The notes: generated from the letters alone by a model not told the origin. A DNA stretch of 64,000 nt from CAVUCH01 sp963697705 (GCA_963697705.1 CAVOPA010000011.1:248001-312000); one strand, 5' to 3'. Shown: positions 7,840 through 16,867, counted from the stretch's first letter. Numbers and translations: made by a program.

Positions 7840-10800
7840 ATGACCACGGTTCCTGAATTCCGGCACGCGTGCTTCGGCGCGCTCATCCTCATCTGTTTGA
7901 GCAGTTCGGTGGCGGCACAGACACTCAGCGTGTCGCCTGGATCGTTGCGCTCCTACTCCACCCTCTATTCGATTGGCGCCGAATGGGACGTCACTGGCGA
8001 CAGCAATCACAACGCCAGTGCGCAGGTCGACTATCGCGTCGGCGGAACAACCAACTGGAAAGCCTCGCTGCCCCTCGTGCGCGTCGATTACAGCGGCAGC
8101 AACATGCTCGCCGGCAGCGTGATGTTTCTCGCCCCGGACACGAGCTACGACGTGAGACTCTCGCTGGCCGATCCCGACGGCGGCGGCGAGACGCGCATCC
8201 TCAACGTGCGCACGCGCCCGCTGCCTGCGGCGACGGTCAACGGCCGCGTCTTCCATGTGGTACCCGGAACGGGCGGCGGTGACGGATCCGCGGAGTCGCC
8301 GTTCGGAGGCGTGGCGGCGGCCGAAAGCGTTGCCCAGCCAGGCGATACGTTTCTGGTGCACGCGGGGGCCTACGGCGGCCGCGTCCGGTTCTCGAAAGCC
8401 GGCACTCCGACCGGCTACGTCGTCTGGAAGGCGGCCGGCGACGGCGAGGTGCGGATGAATGGCATCGACGTGGCGGCGAGCTATGTGTGGCTGGACGGCC
8501 TGGCGGTCAGGAACCAGTCGTACGGTGTGCTGTCGTTCAACTCGCCTGCCGGCGTCGTCATCACGCGCTGCACGCTGGACGCCAATCACTACGGCATCTA
8601 CCTGCAGGGTGCCGGCACCAATTGGTACATCGCCGACAACACGATCCGTGGAGACACGGCGGCCGTGTCCGAGAGCCTCGATGGCGAAGGCATCGACCTG
8701 AACATCACCAGCGGGCACACCGTGGCCCACAACCGCATCACCAACGTCGCCGACGGGATCTCGTATCCCTACGTCAACGTGGACATCTTCGGCAATGACA
8801 TCTTCGACACGTCCGACGATGGGATAGAGGCGGACAACGGCCGCGCGAACGTGCGGATTTGGGGCAACCGCATTCACAACGCCGTGCACAACGGCATCAG
8901 CTTTCAGCCCCAGGCGGGCGGCCCCTGGTACATCGTCAGGAACCAGATCGCCGGCAACAAGGAAGCGGCGTTCAAGTTCCGCACGACCGATCGCTTCGTG
9001 CTGCTGCACAACACGATCGTGAACTGGGGCACGGCCTGGCCTGGCACCAGCATGATGTGCTGCAATGAGGACCACCTGTTGCGTGCGTACGCCCGGAACA
9101 ACCTGTGGGTATCGGTGCAGGGCGGCCAGATCTGGGGCTTCGACGCGGGCACCCGCGACTGGCGCACGGATATCGATTTCGACGGGTTCGATTGGGGGAG
9201 CGCCAGCAACCCGTTCGAGTACGGGGGTGTCACGTACAGCACGCTGCTGGGGCTCTCGAACGCTTCGGGCCTCGAGGCGAACGGCGTTCGCGTCTGGAAG
9301 GAGAGCTGTTTCGAGACGTTCGACGTACCTGGTCCCGCGCCCACGCCCGTGCCACCCCAGGTGATGACCTTGCAGGCGGGATGCCCGGCGGTCGACGCCG
9401 GCGTGGGCCTGAACGGCTTCAACGACGGCTTTTCCGGCAATGCGCCGGACCTCGGCGCGCACGAATACGGTCAGCCGCCGCCGACCTACGGTCCACGCGC
9501 GGCGACGCAGCCGCCGCTCGCGCCAGGCCTGCTCGTGGCCACCGTGGTGTCGAGCACCCGCGTGGATCTCCGCTGGACCGATCAATCCAACTCGGAGAAC
9601 GGGTTCCGCATCGAGCGCGCCGCGGCCGCCCAGCCGTTCGTCCTGCTCGCGACGGTTGGGCCGAACGTGATCGCCTACAGCGATCTCAGCGTCGCGGCCG
9701 GCGGCCAGTACACCTACAGGGTCGCGGCCTACAACGAGGCCGGATTGTCCGCCTACTCGAACACGACCTCGGTCACCACGTCGTCCGGGAGCACGCCTTA
9801 CGGCGGCACGCCGGCGGCATTGCCCGGCACGGTGCAGATCGAGAACTTCGATGACGGCGGTTCTGGTGTTGCGTATCTCGACACGACCTCGGGCAACAGC
9901 GGCGGCCGATACCGGGCAACCGATGTCGACATCGACAGCACCACCGACACAGGGGGCGGTTACAACGTCGGCTCGACCCGTCCGGGCGAGTGGCTCAAGT
10001 ACTCGGTGACCGTCGCGAGCGCGGGCACGTACGCGCTGGAAGTCCGCGTCGCGAGCGTCGGCAGTGGCGCCAGGTTCCACGTCGAGATCGATGGCGTCGA
10101 CAGCACGGGCGCGATCGGGATGCCGAACACGGGCGGGTGGCAGAGATGGCAGACGGTGACGAAGGCAGGACTGTCATTGAGCGCCGGGGCGCACGTGATC
10201 CGCCTCGTGTTCGACGCAGGCACGACGGAGAACGGCGGGGTTGGCAACTACAACTGGCTGCGCCTCACGGCGGCCGCAGCGACCTCGACGCCCTACGGCG
10301 GCACACCGGCGGCCGTGCCGGGCACGCTGCAGATCGAGAACTTCGATGAGGGCGGTTCTGGTGTTGCGTATCTCGACACCACCTCCGGCAACAGCGGCGG
10401 CCGATACCGAGCCACCGATGTCGACATCGACAGCACGACGGACACGGGCAGCGGCTACAACGTCGGCTCGACGCGTCCGGGCGAGTGGCTCAAGTACTCG
10501 GTGAGCGTCGCGAGCGCCGGCACGTACGCGCTGGAAGTCCGCGTCGCGAGTGTCGGCACCGGCGCCAGGTTCCACGTCGAGATCGATGGCGTCGACAGCA
10601 CGGGCGCGATTGGGATGCCGAACACGGGCGGTTGGCAGAGATGGCAGACGGTGACGAAGGCGGGAGTGTCATTGAGCGCCGGGGCCCATGTGATCCGCCT
10701 CGTGTTCGACGCAGGCACGACGGAGAACGGCGGGGTTGGCAACTACAACTGGCTGCGGCTCACGACCGCAGCAGCGACCTCGACGCCCTACGGCGGCACA

Positions 10801-11268
10801 CCGGCGGCGCTGCCGGGCACGGTGCAGATCGAGAACTTCGATGAGGGCGGTTCTGGTGTTGCGTATCTCGACACGACCTCGGGCAACAGCGGCGGCCGAT
10901 ACCGGGCGACCGATGTCGACATCGACAGCACGACCGACACAGGGGGCGGTTACAACGTCGGCTCGACGCGTCCGGGCGAGTGGCTCAAGTACTCGGTGAA
11001 CGTGGTGAGTGCGGGCACGTACGCGCTGGACGTGCGCGTCGCAAACGTAGGAACTGGCGCGCGTTTCCACCTGGAGATCGATGGCACCGACCGCACGGGC
11101 CCCTTGAGCATGCCAAACACGGCGGGGTGGCAGACGTGGCAAACGGTGACCAAGGCGGGGCTGTCGCTCACTGCGGGTGCACATGTGGTTCGACTTGTAT
11201 TCGATACCGCCACCTCGGAGAACGGGGGCTGCGGCAACTTCAACTGGATGCGGCTGTTGGCGAACTGA
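7840..11268 (+). CDS. secreted parallel beta-helix protein with Fn3 and three CBM6 modules
   Basis: About 1142 residues. Signal peptide ending in SSSVAAQ (about residue 27), then an Fn3-like domain (about 35-130). A right-handed beta-helix follows (about 131-440), with repeated short strand/turn units such as GIYLQGAG, NTIRGD, GNDIFD, GNRIHNAVHNGIS, as in polysaccharide lyases and other sugar-acting enzymes. A classical Fn3 domain (about 561-647) follows, then three tandem CBM6 carbohydrate-binding modules (652-816, 817-981, 982-1142), each with the family's ENFD, GGxYRATDVDI, GEWLKY and NWLRL landmarks. The protein probably binds and perhaps cleaves a plant or microbial polysaccharide outside the cell. 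Start at the ATG at 7840 rather than 7729, because the signal peptide follows it directly. No C-terminal sorting signal seen. Confidence 0.87.
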   Translation: MTTVPEFRHACFGALILICLSSSVAAQTLSVSPGSLRSYSTLYSIGAEWDVTGDSNHNASAQVDYRVGGTTNWKASLPLVRVDYSGSNMLAGSVMFLAPDTSYDVRLSLADPDGGGETRILNVRTRPLPAATVNGRVFHVVPGTGGGDGSAESPFGGVAAAESVAQPGDTFLVHAGAYGGRVRFSKAGTPTGYVVWKAAGDGEVRMNGIDVAASYVWLDGLAVRNQSYGVLSFNSPAGVVITRCTLDANHYGIYLQGAGTNWYIADNTIRGDTAAVSESLDGEGIDLNITSGHTVAHNRITNVADGISYPYVNVDIFGNDIFDTSDDGIEADNGRANVRIWGNRIHNAVHNGISFQPQAGGPWYIVRNQIAGNKEAAFKFRTTDRFVLLHNTIVNWGTAWPGTSMMCCNEDHLLRAYARNNLWVSVQGGQIWGFDAGTRDWRTDIDFDGFDWGSASNPFEYGGVTYSTLLGLSNASGLEANGVRVWKESCFETFDVPGPAPTPVPPQVMTLQAGCPAVDAGVGLNGFNDGFSGNAPDLGAHEYGQPPPTYGPRAATQPPLAPGLLVATVVSSTRVDLRWTDQSNSENGFRIERAAAAQPFVLLATVGPNVIAYSDLSVAAGGQYTYRVAAYNEAGLSAYSNTTSVTTSSGSTPYGGTPAALPGTVQIENFDDGGSGVAYLDTTSGNSGGRYRATDVDIDSTTDTGGGYNVGSTRPGEWLKYSVTVASAGTYALEVRVASVGSGARFHVEIDGVDSTGAIGMPNTGGWQRWQTVTKAGLSLSAGAHVIRLVFDAGTTENGGVGNYNWLRLTAAAATSTPYGGTPAAVPGTLQIENFDEGGSGVAYLDTTSGNSGGRYRATDVDIDSTTDTGSGYNVGSTRPGEWLKYSVSVASAGTYALEVRVASVGTGARFHVEIDGVDSTGAIGMPNTGGWQRWQTVTKAGVSLSAGAHVIRLVFDAGTTENGGVGNYNWLRLTTAAATSTPYGGTPAALPGTVQIENFDEGGSGVAYLDTTSGNSGGRYRATDVDIDSTTDTGGGYNVGSTRPGEWLKYSVNVVSAGTYALDVRVANVGTGARFHLEIDGTDRTGPLSMPNTAGWQTWQTVTKAGLSLTAGAHVVRLVFDTATSENGGCGNFNWMRLLAN
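9793..11265 (+). repeat. three tandem 495-nt coding repeats (CBM6 modules)
   Basis: Copies begin at 9793, 10288 and 10783, an exact 495-nt (165-codon) period. Copies 1 and 2 are almost identical throughout. Copy 3 matches them closely over roughly its first half (to about 11035) and then diverges strongly at synonymous and non-synonymous sites. The repeats are inside one gene, in frame. Confidence 0.92.
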
Positions 11269-11387
11269 CGGACGGGTGCCTTCGGCCGGGCTGTCCGATG
11301 CGCGGAAGGCTGGTGGCGGTACGGGACTATCCGGGACCTCTCCTGCCCGGTGTCTCACCTCTCAGGTTCCGCACTCATCGGCCGCTC

Positions 11388-12989
11388 TCACTGGAGCAGG
11401 TAGATCCGCACTGATCTGTCCGCCTTCCAGAGCGATAGCTCCGGATGGTCGCTCAGGCGCGCCACACGCGGCGCGCTCAACTTGTTGGTGAACACGATCA
11501 CCTTGGTCACTCCAAGCTGCCGCAGGTACTGGACGGTGGTCCCTTCGGGAAACGCGGCGAGGGCCGCAGCCGCCCGCCCGTAGCTCGGGGGCGTGAAGCT
11601 GGAGTAGCCGTTGACGAGCGGATGCCAGAAGCGAGTCGAGGCCAGCATGCAGTCGACGTTCGCGAACAGCTCACGCGGGCGAGGGAACGGAAAGCAGGCA
11701 ACCACCTCGTGAGCGCTCGTCCTGAGGTTGTCGAAGATTGGCGGAATACCCTCGAATGCGCGGTACTTGATGGGCGCGCGCAGCGCTTCGAGGTGGGCGC
11801 CGAGCACCAGCACCACGCCTATCGTGATCGCGCGACGCCTCTGACCGCGTCCCAGCACAGCCAACCCAAAACCCGCGAGAATGGCAACCGCGGCTAGAAA
11901 CAGCTGGCCGAAGCGGACGGCGCCGCGAATGCCGGCCATGATCGGGAACACCCGAGACACCGGGGCGTACAGCGGAAAGGCGGGACCGAATGACATGGCA
12001 AACGCCACAAGGCCAAAGGCGATCGCCATTCGCGCCCGCCGGTCTCTCCATGCCACGCCGCCAATGACCGACGCGAGAACAAGCCCCGAGGCAATGACGC
12101 CGGGAAAGAGCGCATCCCGGTCGAAGAATCGATGGCTCCAGAGACTGAAATGCAGCCGGCCGCCGGTGGCCAGATAGTCGGTGAGATGTGCGGAATATTC
12201 CAAGACTTCGGCCGTCGACCGCGTGAAGCCGTGCTCGCGGCTCACGCGCAGATACGGCAGCAGGAAGGGCGTCAGCGCCAGAACCGCGAGGCCGGCTGAC
12301 AGCAGCAGCAGCCCCGCCACACGGCGAAATCGCGGCCCAATCCAGTCCGCCGGCCTCGCCACCACGGCCGCCACTAGAGAAAGCGAGGTAAAGGCGAGCA
12401 GGTATCCGCACGTCAGCGCCTGCAGGACGAACCAGCCCGCCAGGTGCACCGCGTCCCTGACGCGCGGCGTGGTCAGCAGCCGATCGAGCGCCCAGAGTGC
12501 GAGCGGGAAGAATTCCAGGTGCTGGTCCTGGATCTCGGCAAACCGCGTCAGCGTCAGGGCGTTGAACGCCATCAACGACCCGCTGAGAATCCCGGCGAGA
12601 CGAGACCCCGTCCACCGTCCAACGACCAGGCTGGTCGTCCATCCGGTCAGCGCGAGCCCCGCCATGAGCACGAGGTTGTATGCGAGGACCGGCGACGCAC
12701 CGGACCACAGCAGCGGGGCAGCCATGACCGCCTGGACGAGCAGATGGTCCGAATACGCGAGCGTGTCGCGCTCAGGATAGAAGACGTTGGCATCGAACAG
12801 ATGCCGCGGATCGTGCACGAGCTGGTGGGCGTCCCACGCAAGGATCCATTCGTGATGCACCGTATCGGCCGTATCGTTGCGCGACAGCCGCCCCGGGTCT
12901 GTCGCAAGCGGCCACGTGTGGACGACAGCGAGAACGACGAAGAGTGCCAGGCTCGTTAACGGAAACGTCAGATTGGTGTGCTGCTTCAC
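11388..12989 (-). CDS. polytopic membrane protein, GT-C glycosyltransferase-like
   Basis: 533 residues with about ten to twelve membrane helices and a C-terminal soluble segment (about 420-533). The first loop carries acidic residues after helix 1 (SRNDTADTVHHEWILAWDAH), where GT-C enzymes keep their catalytic Asp. The loop with EIQDQHLEFFPLALW also resembles this class. GT-C enzymes use lipid-phosphate sugars and act on the outer face of the inner membrane. The assignment is from topology and loop pattern only. It stands alone, converging with the beta-helix gene. Confidence 0.6.
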   Translation of the reverse strand: MKQHTNLTFPLTSLALFVVLAVVHTWPLATDPGRLSRNDTADTVHHEWILAWDAHQLVHDPRHLFDANVFYPERDTLAYSDHLLVQAVMAAPLLWSGASPVLAYNLVLMAGLALTGWTTSLVVGRWTGSRLAGILSGSLMAFNALTLTRFAEIQDQHLEFFPLALWALDRLLTTPRVRDAVHLAGWFVLQALTCGYLLAFTSLSLVAAVVARPADWIGPRFRRVAGLLLLSAGLAVLALTPFLLPYLRVSREHGFTRSTAEVLEYSAHLTDYLATGGRLHFSLWSHRFFDRDALFPGVIASGLVLASVIGGVAWRDRRARMAIAFGLVAFAMSFGPAFPLYAPVSRVFPIMAGIRGAVRFGQLFLAAVAILAGFGLAVLGRGQRRRAITIGVVLVLGAHLEALRAPIKYRAFEGIPPIFDNLRTSAHEVVACFPFPRPRELFANVDCMLASTRFWHPLVNGYSSFTPPSYGRAAAALAAFPEGTTVQYLRQLGVTKVIVFTNKLSAPRVARLSDHPELSLWKADRSVRIYLLQ

Positions 12990-13127
12990 CTGAAGACTGG
13001 CCTTTCGGGCTCACCCAGCACTCTCGCTCCGCCCAGGGCAGGGCGTTTTACAACCGGTGGGGAGCCACGGGTGCAAACAATTTTCGTGCTTGCGGACTGT
13101 TGACCCGGGGGGATTGCCAGCTCACCC

Positions 13128-13155
13128 TAAACGAAAGGGCGCCCCTAAGGCGCCC
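13128..13155 (-). terminator. Rho-independent terminator after tRNA-Pro
   Basis: On the minus strand, GGGCGCC (13155-13149), a five-base loop, and GGCGCCC (13143-13137) form a perfect 7-bp GC stem. TTTCGTTT follows. It lies about 40 nt beyond the 3' end of the tRNA and probably ends the merR-type/tRNA transcript. Confidence 0.75.
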
Positions 13156-13194
13156 CTGAATAGCCTTCCCGCCGCAAGCTGGGAAGCGGAAGAT

Positions 13195-13271
13195 TGGTCG
13201 GGATGCCGGGATTCGAACCCGGGACCTCCTGCACCCCAAGCAGGCGCGCTACCAGGCTGCGCTACATCCCG
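13195..13271 (-). tRNA. tRNA-Pro (anticodon GGG), CCA encoded
   Basis: The minus strand reads CGGGATGTAGCGCAGCC..., with acceptor stem CGGGATG/CATCCCG, a D arm with GGTAGCG, anticodon stem CCTGC/GCAGG enclosing the loop TTGGGGT (anticodon GGG), and a T arm GTTCGAATC. It ends in encoded ACCA at 13198-13195. 77 nt in all. It sits directly downstream of the MerR-type gene and upstream of a clear terminator. Confidence 0.96.
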
Positions 13272-13304
13272 AACGGGCAGGTCTGCTCGCTCCGAGGGCC
13301 GTCA

Positions 13305-13796
13305 TCACTCCGTGACGGCAGGCTCGTTGCGGCGGCGTTTGGACGCCCGCGCGCGAGGAAGGGGTTCCTCGGTCGCCGCAGTCTCGCTGCCATTCGCCGG
13401 AGCGGGCGGCCGTTCCGCCGAGAGCAGGTCGAGCAGCGCCCGCAGGCCGTGGCGGACACCGTCGATGCGCGCACGCGCGTCGCTGGAAACGGCCGGCGCC
13501 GCCGGTTCGTCGAACGGCAGCTCGTCTTCCTGCGGCACGCCGCGCTCTTCGTCGAGGCGGCGCCGTGCGCCCGCGATGGTGAGCCCCTCGCCGAACACCA
13601 GCTGCTTCAGCCGCTGCACGCGCTCGAGGTCGGACCGACGGTAGAAGCGCGGCCCGCCGGCGGCGCGCGACGTGCCGAGATCCGGGAATTCCTTCTCCCA
13701 GGATCGCAGTACATACGGCTGCACCTTGACGATTTCGCAGACGTCAGCCGACTTGAGCAACGCCCGCCGGGGTGTCTCGAGTGATGGCTCAGCCAC
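13305..13796 (-). CDS. MerR-type helix-turn-helix regulator
   Basis: About 163 residues. The N-terminal winged helix has the MerR pattern (LLKSADVCEIVKVQPYVLRSWEKEF, then RFYRRSDLERVQRLKQLV) and is followed by an Asp/Glu/Ala-rich linker and a basic C-terminus (RARASKRRRN). No effector-binding domain is present. The GTG at 13796 follows a good extended -10 by about 40 nt. An ATG at 13847 in the same frame would overlap that promoter. In many bacteria a short MerR-type gene sits between ihfA and tRNA-Pro. Here the regulator and tRNA-Pro are adjacent, and the HU/IHF gene is on the far side of der. Target unknown. Confidence 0.8.
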   Translation of the reverse strand: MAEPSLETPRRALLKSADVCEIVKVQPYVLRSWEKEFPDLGTSRAAGGPRFYRRSDLERVQRLKQLVFGEGLTIAGARRRLDEERGVPQEDELPFDEPAAPAVSSDARARIDGVRHGLRALLDLLSAERPPAPANGSETAATEEPLPRARASKRRRNEPAVTE

Positions 13797-13837
13797 GTCC
13801 GCTCTGCATAGGCTCTTCAGGTCCGCGCTGACGACGG

Positions 13838-13843
13838 AGTATA
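13838..13843 (-). promoter_or_regulatory. extended -10 promoter for the MerR-type gene
   Basis: The minus strand reads TGTTATACT, an extended -10 (TGn-TATACT) with its hexamer at 13843-13838. No clear -35. Transcription would start near 13831, leaving about 35 nt before the GTG at 13796. This argues against the ATG at 13847 as the start. Confidence 0.5.
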
Positions 13844-13874
13844 ACATGCACCCTCGACCGCATCCCCGCGTGCC

Positions 13875-15266
13875 TTATGCCTTCTTCGTCCGCCCCGCGC
13901 GGCGGCGGACATGGATCCGGATGGGCGTGCCGAAGAAGCCGAATGCATCGCGCAGCCGGTTCTGCAGGAACCGCTCGTAGGAGAAATGGAAGTTCGTCGC
14001 CACGTTGGTGAAGAACACGAACGTCGGAGGCGCAACCGCAGTCTGCGCCGCGTACATGATGCGCACCTCGCGCCGGCCGGGGCTGGCGGGCGGATGCTCC
14101 GCCGAGATTTCGGCGACGAAGCGGTTCAGTTCACCCGTCCCCACCCGCTTGCGCCGCGAGGCCGCAACGCGATCAATCATCTCCAGCAGCCGCGGCGTGC
14201 GCTCGCCTGTGGCAGCGGAGATGTGCATGACCGGCGCCCAGTCGAGAAACTTGAGCTGGCGGCGGACGGTCTCGTCGAACCCCTTCGAGAAGTCGGGGCC
14301 GCGGTCCTTCATCATGTCCCATTTGTTGGCCGCGATGATCACGCCGCACCCGGCCTTGTCCGCCTCGCCAGCGATGGTGGCATCCTGATCGGTCGCACCT
14401 GCGGTCGCGTCGACGAGCAGCACGACGATGTCCGCGCTCTCGATGGCGCGGCGCGCGACCATCACGCTCAAGCTCTCGACCTGGCCCGATCGCGCGACTC
14501 GCCCGGGGCGCCTGATTCCAGCGGTGTCAACGATCCGGAACGTCCGCCGATGCCAGCGCAGTACGACATCGACCGCGTCGCGTGTCGTCCCCGGCACCTC
14601 GCTCACCACCATCCGCTCCTCGCGCAGCAGGCGATTGACGAGCGACGACTTGCCGGCATTCGGACGCCCAACGATCGCGATGCCAACCTCCTGCGGCTCG
14701 GCGTGGCGGGCGGTCTCGTCGGCGTCTTCGCCGCTGCTCGCCACCGGGCGGGCGCCGCGCGATCCGGGCAGGCGCGTCACGACCGCGTCGAGCAGATCGT
14801 CGACACCCGTGCCGTGCTCGGCGGAGATTTCGACGATCGGGCTCAGGCCGAGCTCGAAGAACTGCACGGCGCCTTCACGCGCGGTGCGCACGTCGGTCTT
14901 GTTCACGACCGCGATCATCGGCGTGCCGAGCGCGCGCACCTGTTTGACGACGTCCAGGTCTCCTGGCACCAGACCGGCCTCACCGTCGAAAACGACGAGG
15001 ACGAGATCCGCCTGCGCGAGCGCCCGGTTCCCCTGTTCGACGACGAGCTCATGCAGCGGGTCCTCGCTGGCGCCAAACAAGCCCCCGGTGTCCACCATCG
15101 AGAAGCGGGTCTCGTTCCACGTCACCGGCTGCTCGATGGTGTCGCGTGTGGTGCCGGCCACGGACGTGACGATCGCGCGTCGCGTGCGCGTGATGCGGTT
15201 GAAGAGCGTCGACTTGCCGACGTTCGGACGGCCAGCGAGCACGACGAGAGGCAGCGTGTGATCCAC
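13875..15266 (-). CDS. der: ribosome-assembly GTPase Der (EngA)
   Basis: 463 residues with two tandem GTPase domains, which defines Der. The first has GRPNVGKST, DTGG and NKTD; the second (from about residue 195) has GRPNAGKSS, DTAG and NKWD. A C-terminal KH-like domain follows, ending with the usual basic tail. Der is an essential GTPase acting in late assembly of the 50S subunit. Length is normal. It is upstream of the MerR-type gene on the same strand and divergent from the HU/IHF gene. Confidence 0.97.
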   Translation of the reverse strand: MDHTLPLVVLAGRPNVGKSTLFNRITRTRRAIVTSVAGTTRDTIEQPVTWNETRFSMVDTGGLFGASEDPLHELVVEQGNRALAQADLVLVVFDGEAGLVPGDLDVVKQVRALGTPMIAVVNKTDVRTAREGAVQFFELGLSPIVEISAEHGTGVDDLLDAVVTRLPGSRGARPVASSGEDADETARHAEPQEVGIAIVGRPNAGKSSLVNRLLREERMVVSEVPGTTRDAVDVVLRWHRRTFRIVDTAGIRRPGRVARSGQVESLSVMVARRAIESADIVVLLVDATAGATDQDATIAGEADKAGCGVIIAANKWDMMKDRGPDFSKGFDETVRRQLKFLDWAPVMHISAATGERTPRLLEMIDRVAASRRKRVGTGELNRFVAEISAEHPPASPGRREVRIMYAAQTAVAPPTFVFFTNVATNFHFSYERFLQNRLRDAFGFFGTPIRIHVRRRAGRTKKA

Positions 15267-15352
15267 TGATCAGGTTCTCCCGGCCGTCAGCCGCCCGGTC
15301 AGGAGGGGCAAAGCGTCGATTACCCGCCTAGGGGACCGGCACAGAAGGTTTC

Positions 15353-15381
15353 TTGACTCCATAAGTCCAGCCTTTTATGAT
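15353..15381 (+). promoter_or_regulatory. sigma-70-type promoter of the HU/IHF gene
   Basis: TTGACT at 15353-15358, a 17-nt spacer, and TATGAT at 15376-15381. Predicted start of transcription near 15388, giving a leader of about 22 nt that contains GAGGAG at 15396-15401. This is the best housekeeping promoter visible in the window. Confidence 0.8.
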
Positions 15382-15409
15382 ACTTAACGAATTCCGAGGA
15401 GCCGCCTGC

Positions 15410-15679
15410 ATGATCAAGCTGGACATCGTGAACGAGGTTTCGAAAATTGCCGACATCACGAAGGTCAAGGCCGAGCTCGCCGTCGACGCGGTGTTCGACG
15501 CGATGCGCGTCTCGATGCAGCGCGGTGAACGAATCGAACTGCGCGGGTTCGGCGTCTTCCAGGTGAAGCCGCGCAAGCGGGGGATAGGCCGCAACCCCCG
15601 CACCGGCAAGGAAGTCCGCATCCCCCCGGGGCGCACGATCCGATTCAAGCCCGGCAAGGACCTCCAGAATATCAGCTAG
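15410..15679 (+). CDS. HU/IHF-family nucleoid DNA-binding protein
   Basis: 89 residues, normal for the family. It has the dimerisation helices at the N-terminus and the DNA-binding arm signature (RGFGVFQVKPRKRGIGRNPR, then KEVRIPPGRTIRFKPG). The Pro at the arm tip (IPPGR) is the residue that kinks bound DNA. The ATG at 15410 has GAGGAG eight bases upstream and fits the promoter at 15353-15381. Whether it behaves as HU or IHF cannot be told from one subunit. Confidence 0.95.
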   Translation: MIKLDIVNEVSKIADITKVKAELAVDAVFDAMRVSMQRGERIELRGFGVFQVKPRKRGIGRNPRTGKEVRIPPGRTIRFKPGKDLQNIS

Positions 15680-15707
15680 CCGGCCCCTGCACTCCGGGAA
15701 CTGACGA

Positions 15708-16706
15708 TTGTCCACCTCCGCACGCTTTCCGTCTGCCCCGCCGGAGTTCGATCCCGCACCGTTCGGGTCGTCTGCCGAACCCGGGTTCCAGCCTGCCGCC
15801 GCCTGGGAGCGGCGGGCGCCGGTACGACGTGGGCGCCCGTGGGTCAACGCTCTCCTGCTCCTTGCGACCATCGCCACGACGACGGGCATGGGCGCGCTTC
15901 ACTACGCGTCGTTCCGGGCGGGGTTCACAAGCACGATCCCGGCCTTCACCTTCTCGCTGCTCCTGCAGGGCCTCTGGTACAGCGCGACGATCCTGGGCAT
16001 CCTCGGCTGCCATGAACTCGGGCACTACTACGCGTGCCGGTACTACAAGATCGATGCGTCGCTCCCCTATTTCCTGCCGGCGCCGATCCTGACCGGAACG
16101 CTCGGGGCGTTCATCCGCATCCGGGAGCCGATCTACACGAAACGGATGCTGTTCGATATCGGCGTCGCTGGTCCGATCGCCGGCTTCGCGATCGCCGTCC
16201 CGACTCTTGTGATCGGCCTGATGCTCTCGAATCTGGCGCCTTTGCCGCCGACGTTCAGCGGCCTCGCACTGGGAGAGCCGCTGCTGTTCAAGGCCGCGGC
16301 ATGGGTGATCTGGGGCGCCGAGCCCAAGGGCTACGCGCTGAACCTGCACCCGATGGCGTTCGCCGCCTGGTTCGGGCTGCTGGCGACGGCGCTGAACCTG
16401 TTTCCGATCGGGCAGCTCGACGGTGGCCACATCGCGTACGCTGTGCTCGGCCGCCGGGCGAACTTCGTCACCTTCGGCGCGATTGGCTGCGCGCTCGTGC
16501 TGACGTACTTCTCTTCGAGCTGGCTGGTGTGGACGGCGCTCGTCATCACCATGCTCTTCGTGTTCGGTCCGCGACACCCGCAGACCGGCGACGAACACGT
16601 GCCCCTCGACCGACGGCGCGTGGCCGTCGCAGTCCTCGCCCTCGCCATCTTCATCGTCTGCTTCACGCCGGCGCCGATTGAGGTCATTCAGCTGCTGCCG
16701 CATTAG
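15708..16706 (+). CDS. site-2 protease family membrane metalloprotease (M50)
   Basis: 332 residues. The zinc motif HELGHYYACRYY and the second catalytic motif NLFPIGQLDGGH identify an intramembrane M50 protease. At least six hydrophobic segments surround them. Members cut membrane-anchored regulators such as anti-sigma factors. The likely start is a TTG at 15708, 28 nt after the HU/IHF gene, so the two may be co-transcribed. The N-terminal 40 residues are Pro/Ala-rich and cytoplasmic. Confidence 0.9.
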   Translation: MSTSARFPSAPPEFDPAPFGSSAEPGFQPAAAWERRAPVRRGRPWVNALLLLATIATTTGMGALHYASFRAGFTSTIPAFTFSLLLQGLWYSATILGILGCHELGHYYACRYYKIDASLPYFLPAPILTGTLGAFIRIREPIYTKRMLFDIGVAGPIAGFAIAVPTLVIGLMLSNLAPLPPTFSGLALGEPLLFKAAAWVIWGAEPKGYALNLHPMAFAAWFGLLATALNLFPIGQLDGGHIAYAVLGRRANFVTFGAIGCALVLTYFSSSWLVWTALVITMLFVFGPRHPQTGDEHVPLDRRRVAVAVLALAIFIVCFTPAPIEVIQLLPH

Positions 16707-16867
16707 AGTTCGGAATTCGGAACGTGGAGTTCCTGATTAGTTCCGAGTTCTGCACTCGGACTTACTTCGGAATACAGGAACTCGAGATTTCGACGAACAC
16801 CTCTGCGCTCACGCGAAGGCGGGAGTTCCGAGATCCGGCCTCCGCAGTCCGGCCGAATTCCGAACTC
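16706..16867. repeat. intergenic inverted-repeat element bounded by 15-nt perfect arms
   Basis: GAGTTCGGAATTCGG at 16706-16720 is the exact reverse complement of CCGAATTCCGAACTC at 16853-16867. A smaller inverted pair, GAGTTCCTG (16727-16735) and CAGGAACTC (about 16773-16781), is nested inside. The interior is rich in GGAACT/AGTTCC words. It fills the gap between the converging site-2 protease and priA genes. There is no T-run and no reading frame. Confidence 0.8.

Noticed and set aside
7834..10080. A 748-codon minus-strand frame opposite the beta-helix gene
   Set aside because: Its translation mirrors the coding repeats and has no recognisable domain; the plus-strand gene has a signal peptide and known modules.
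9793..11265. Possible CRISPR or satellite array
   Set aside because: The 495-nt units are in frame and encode CBM6 modules.
13911..15269. A 452-codon plus-strand frame opposite der
   Set aside because: It is the shadow of der, which has both GTPase domains intact.
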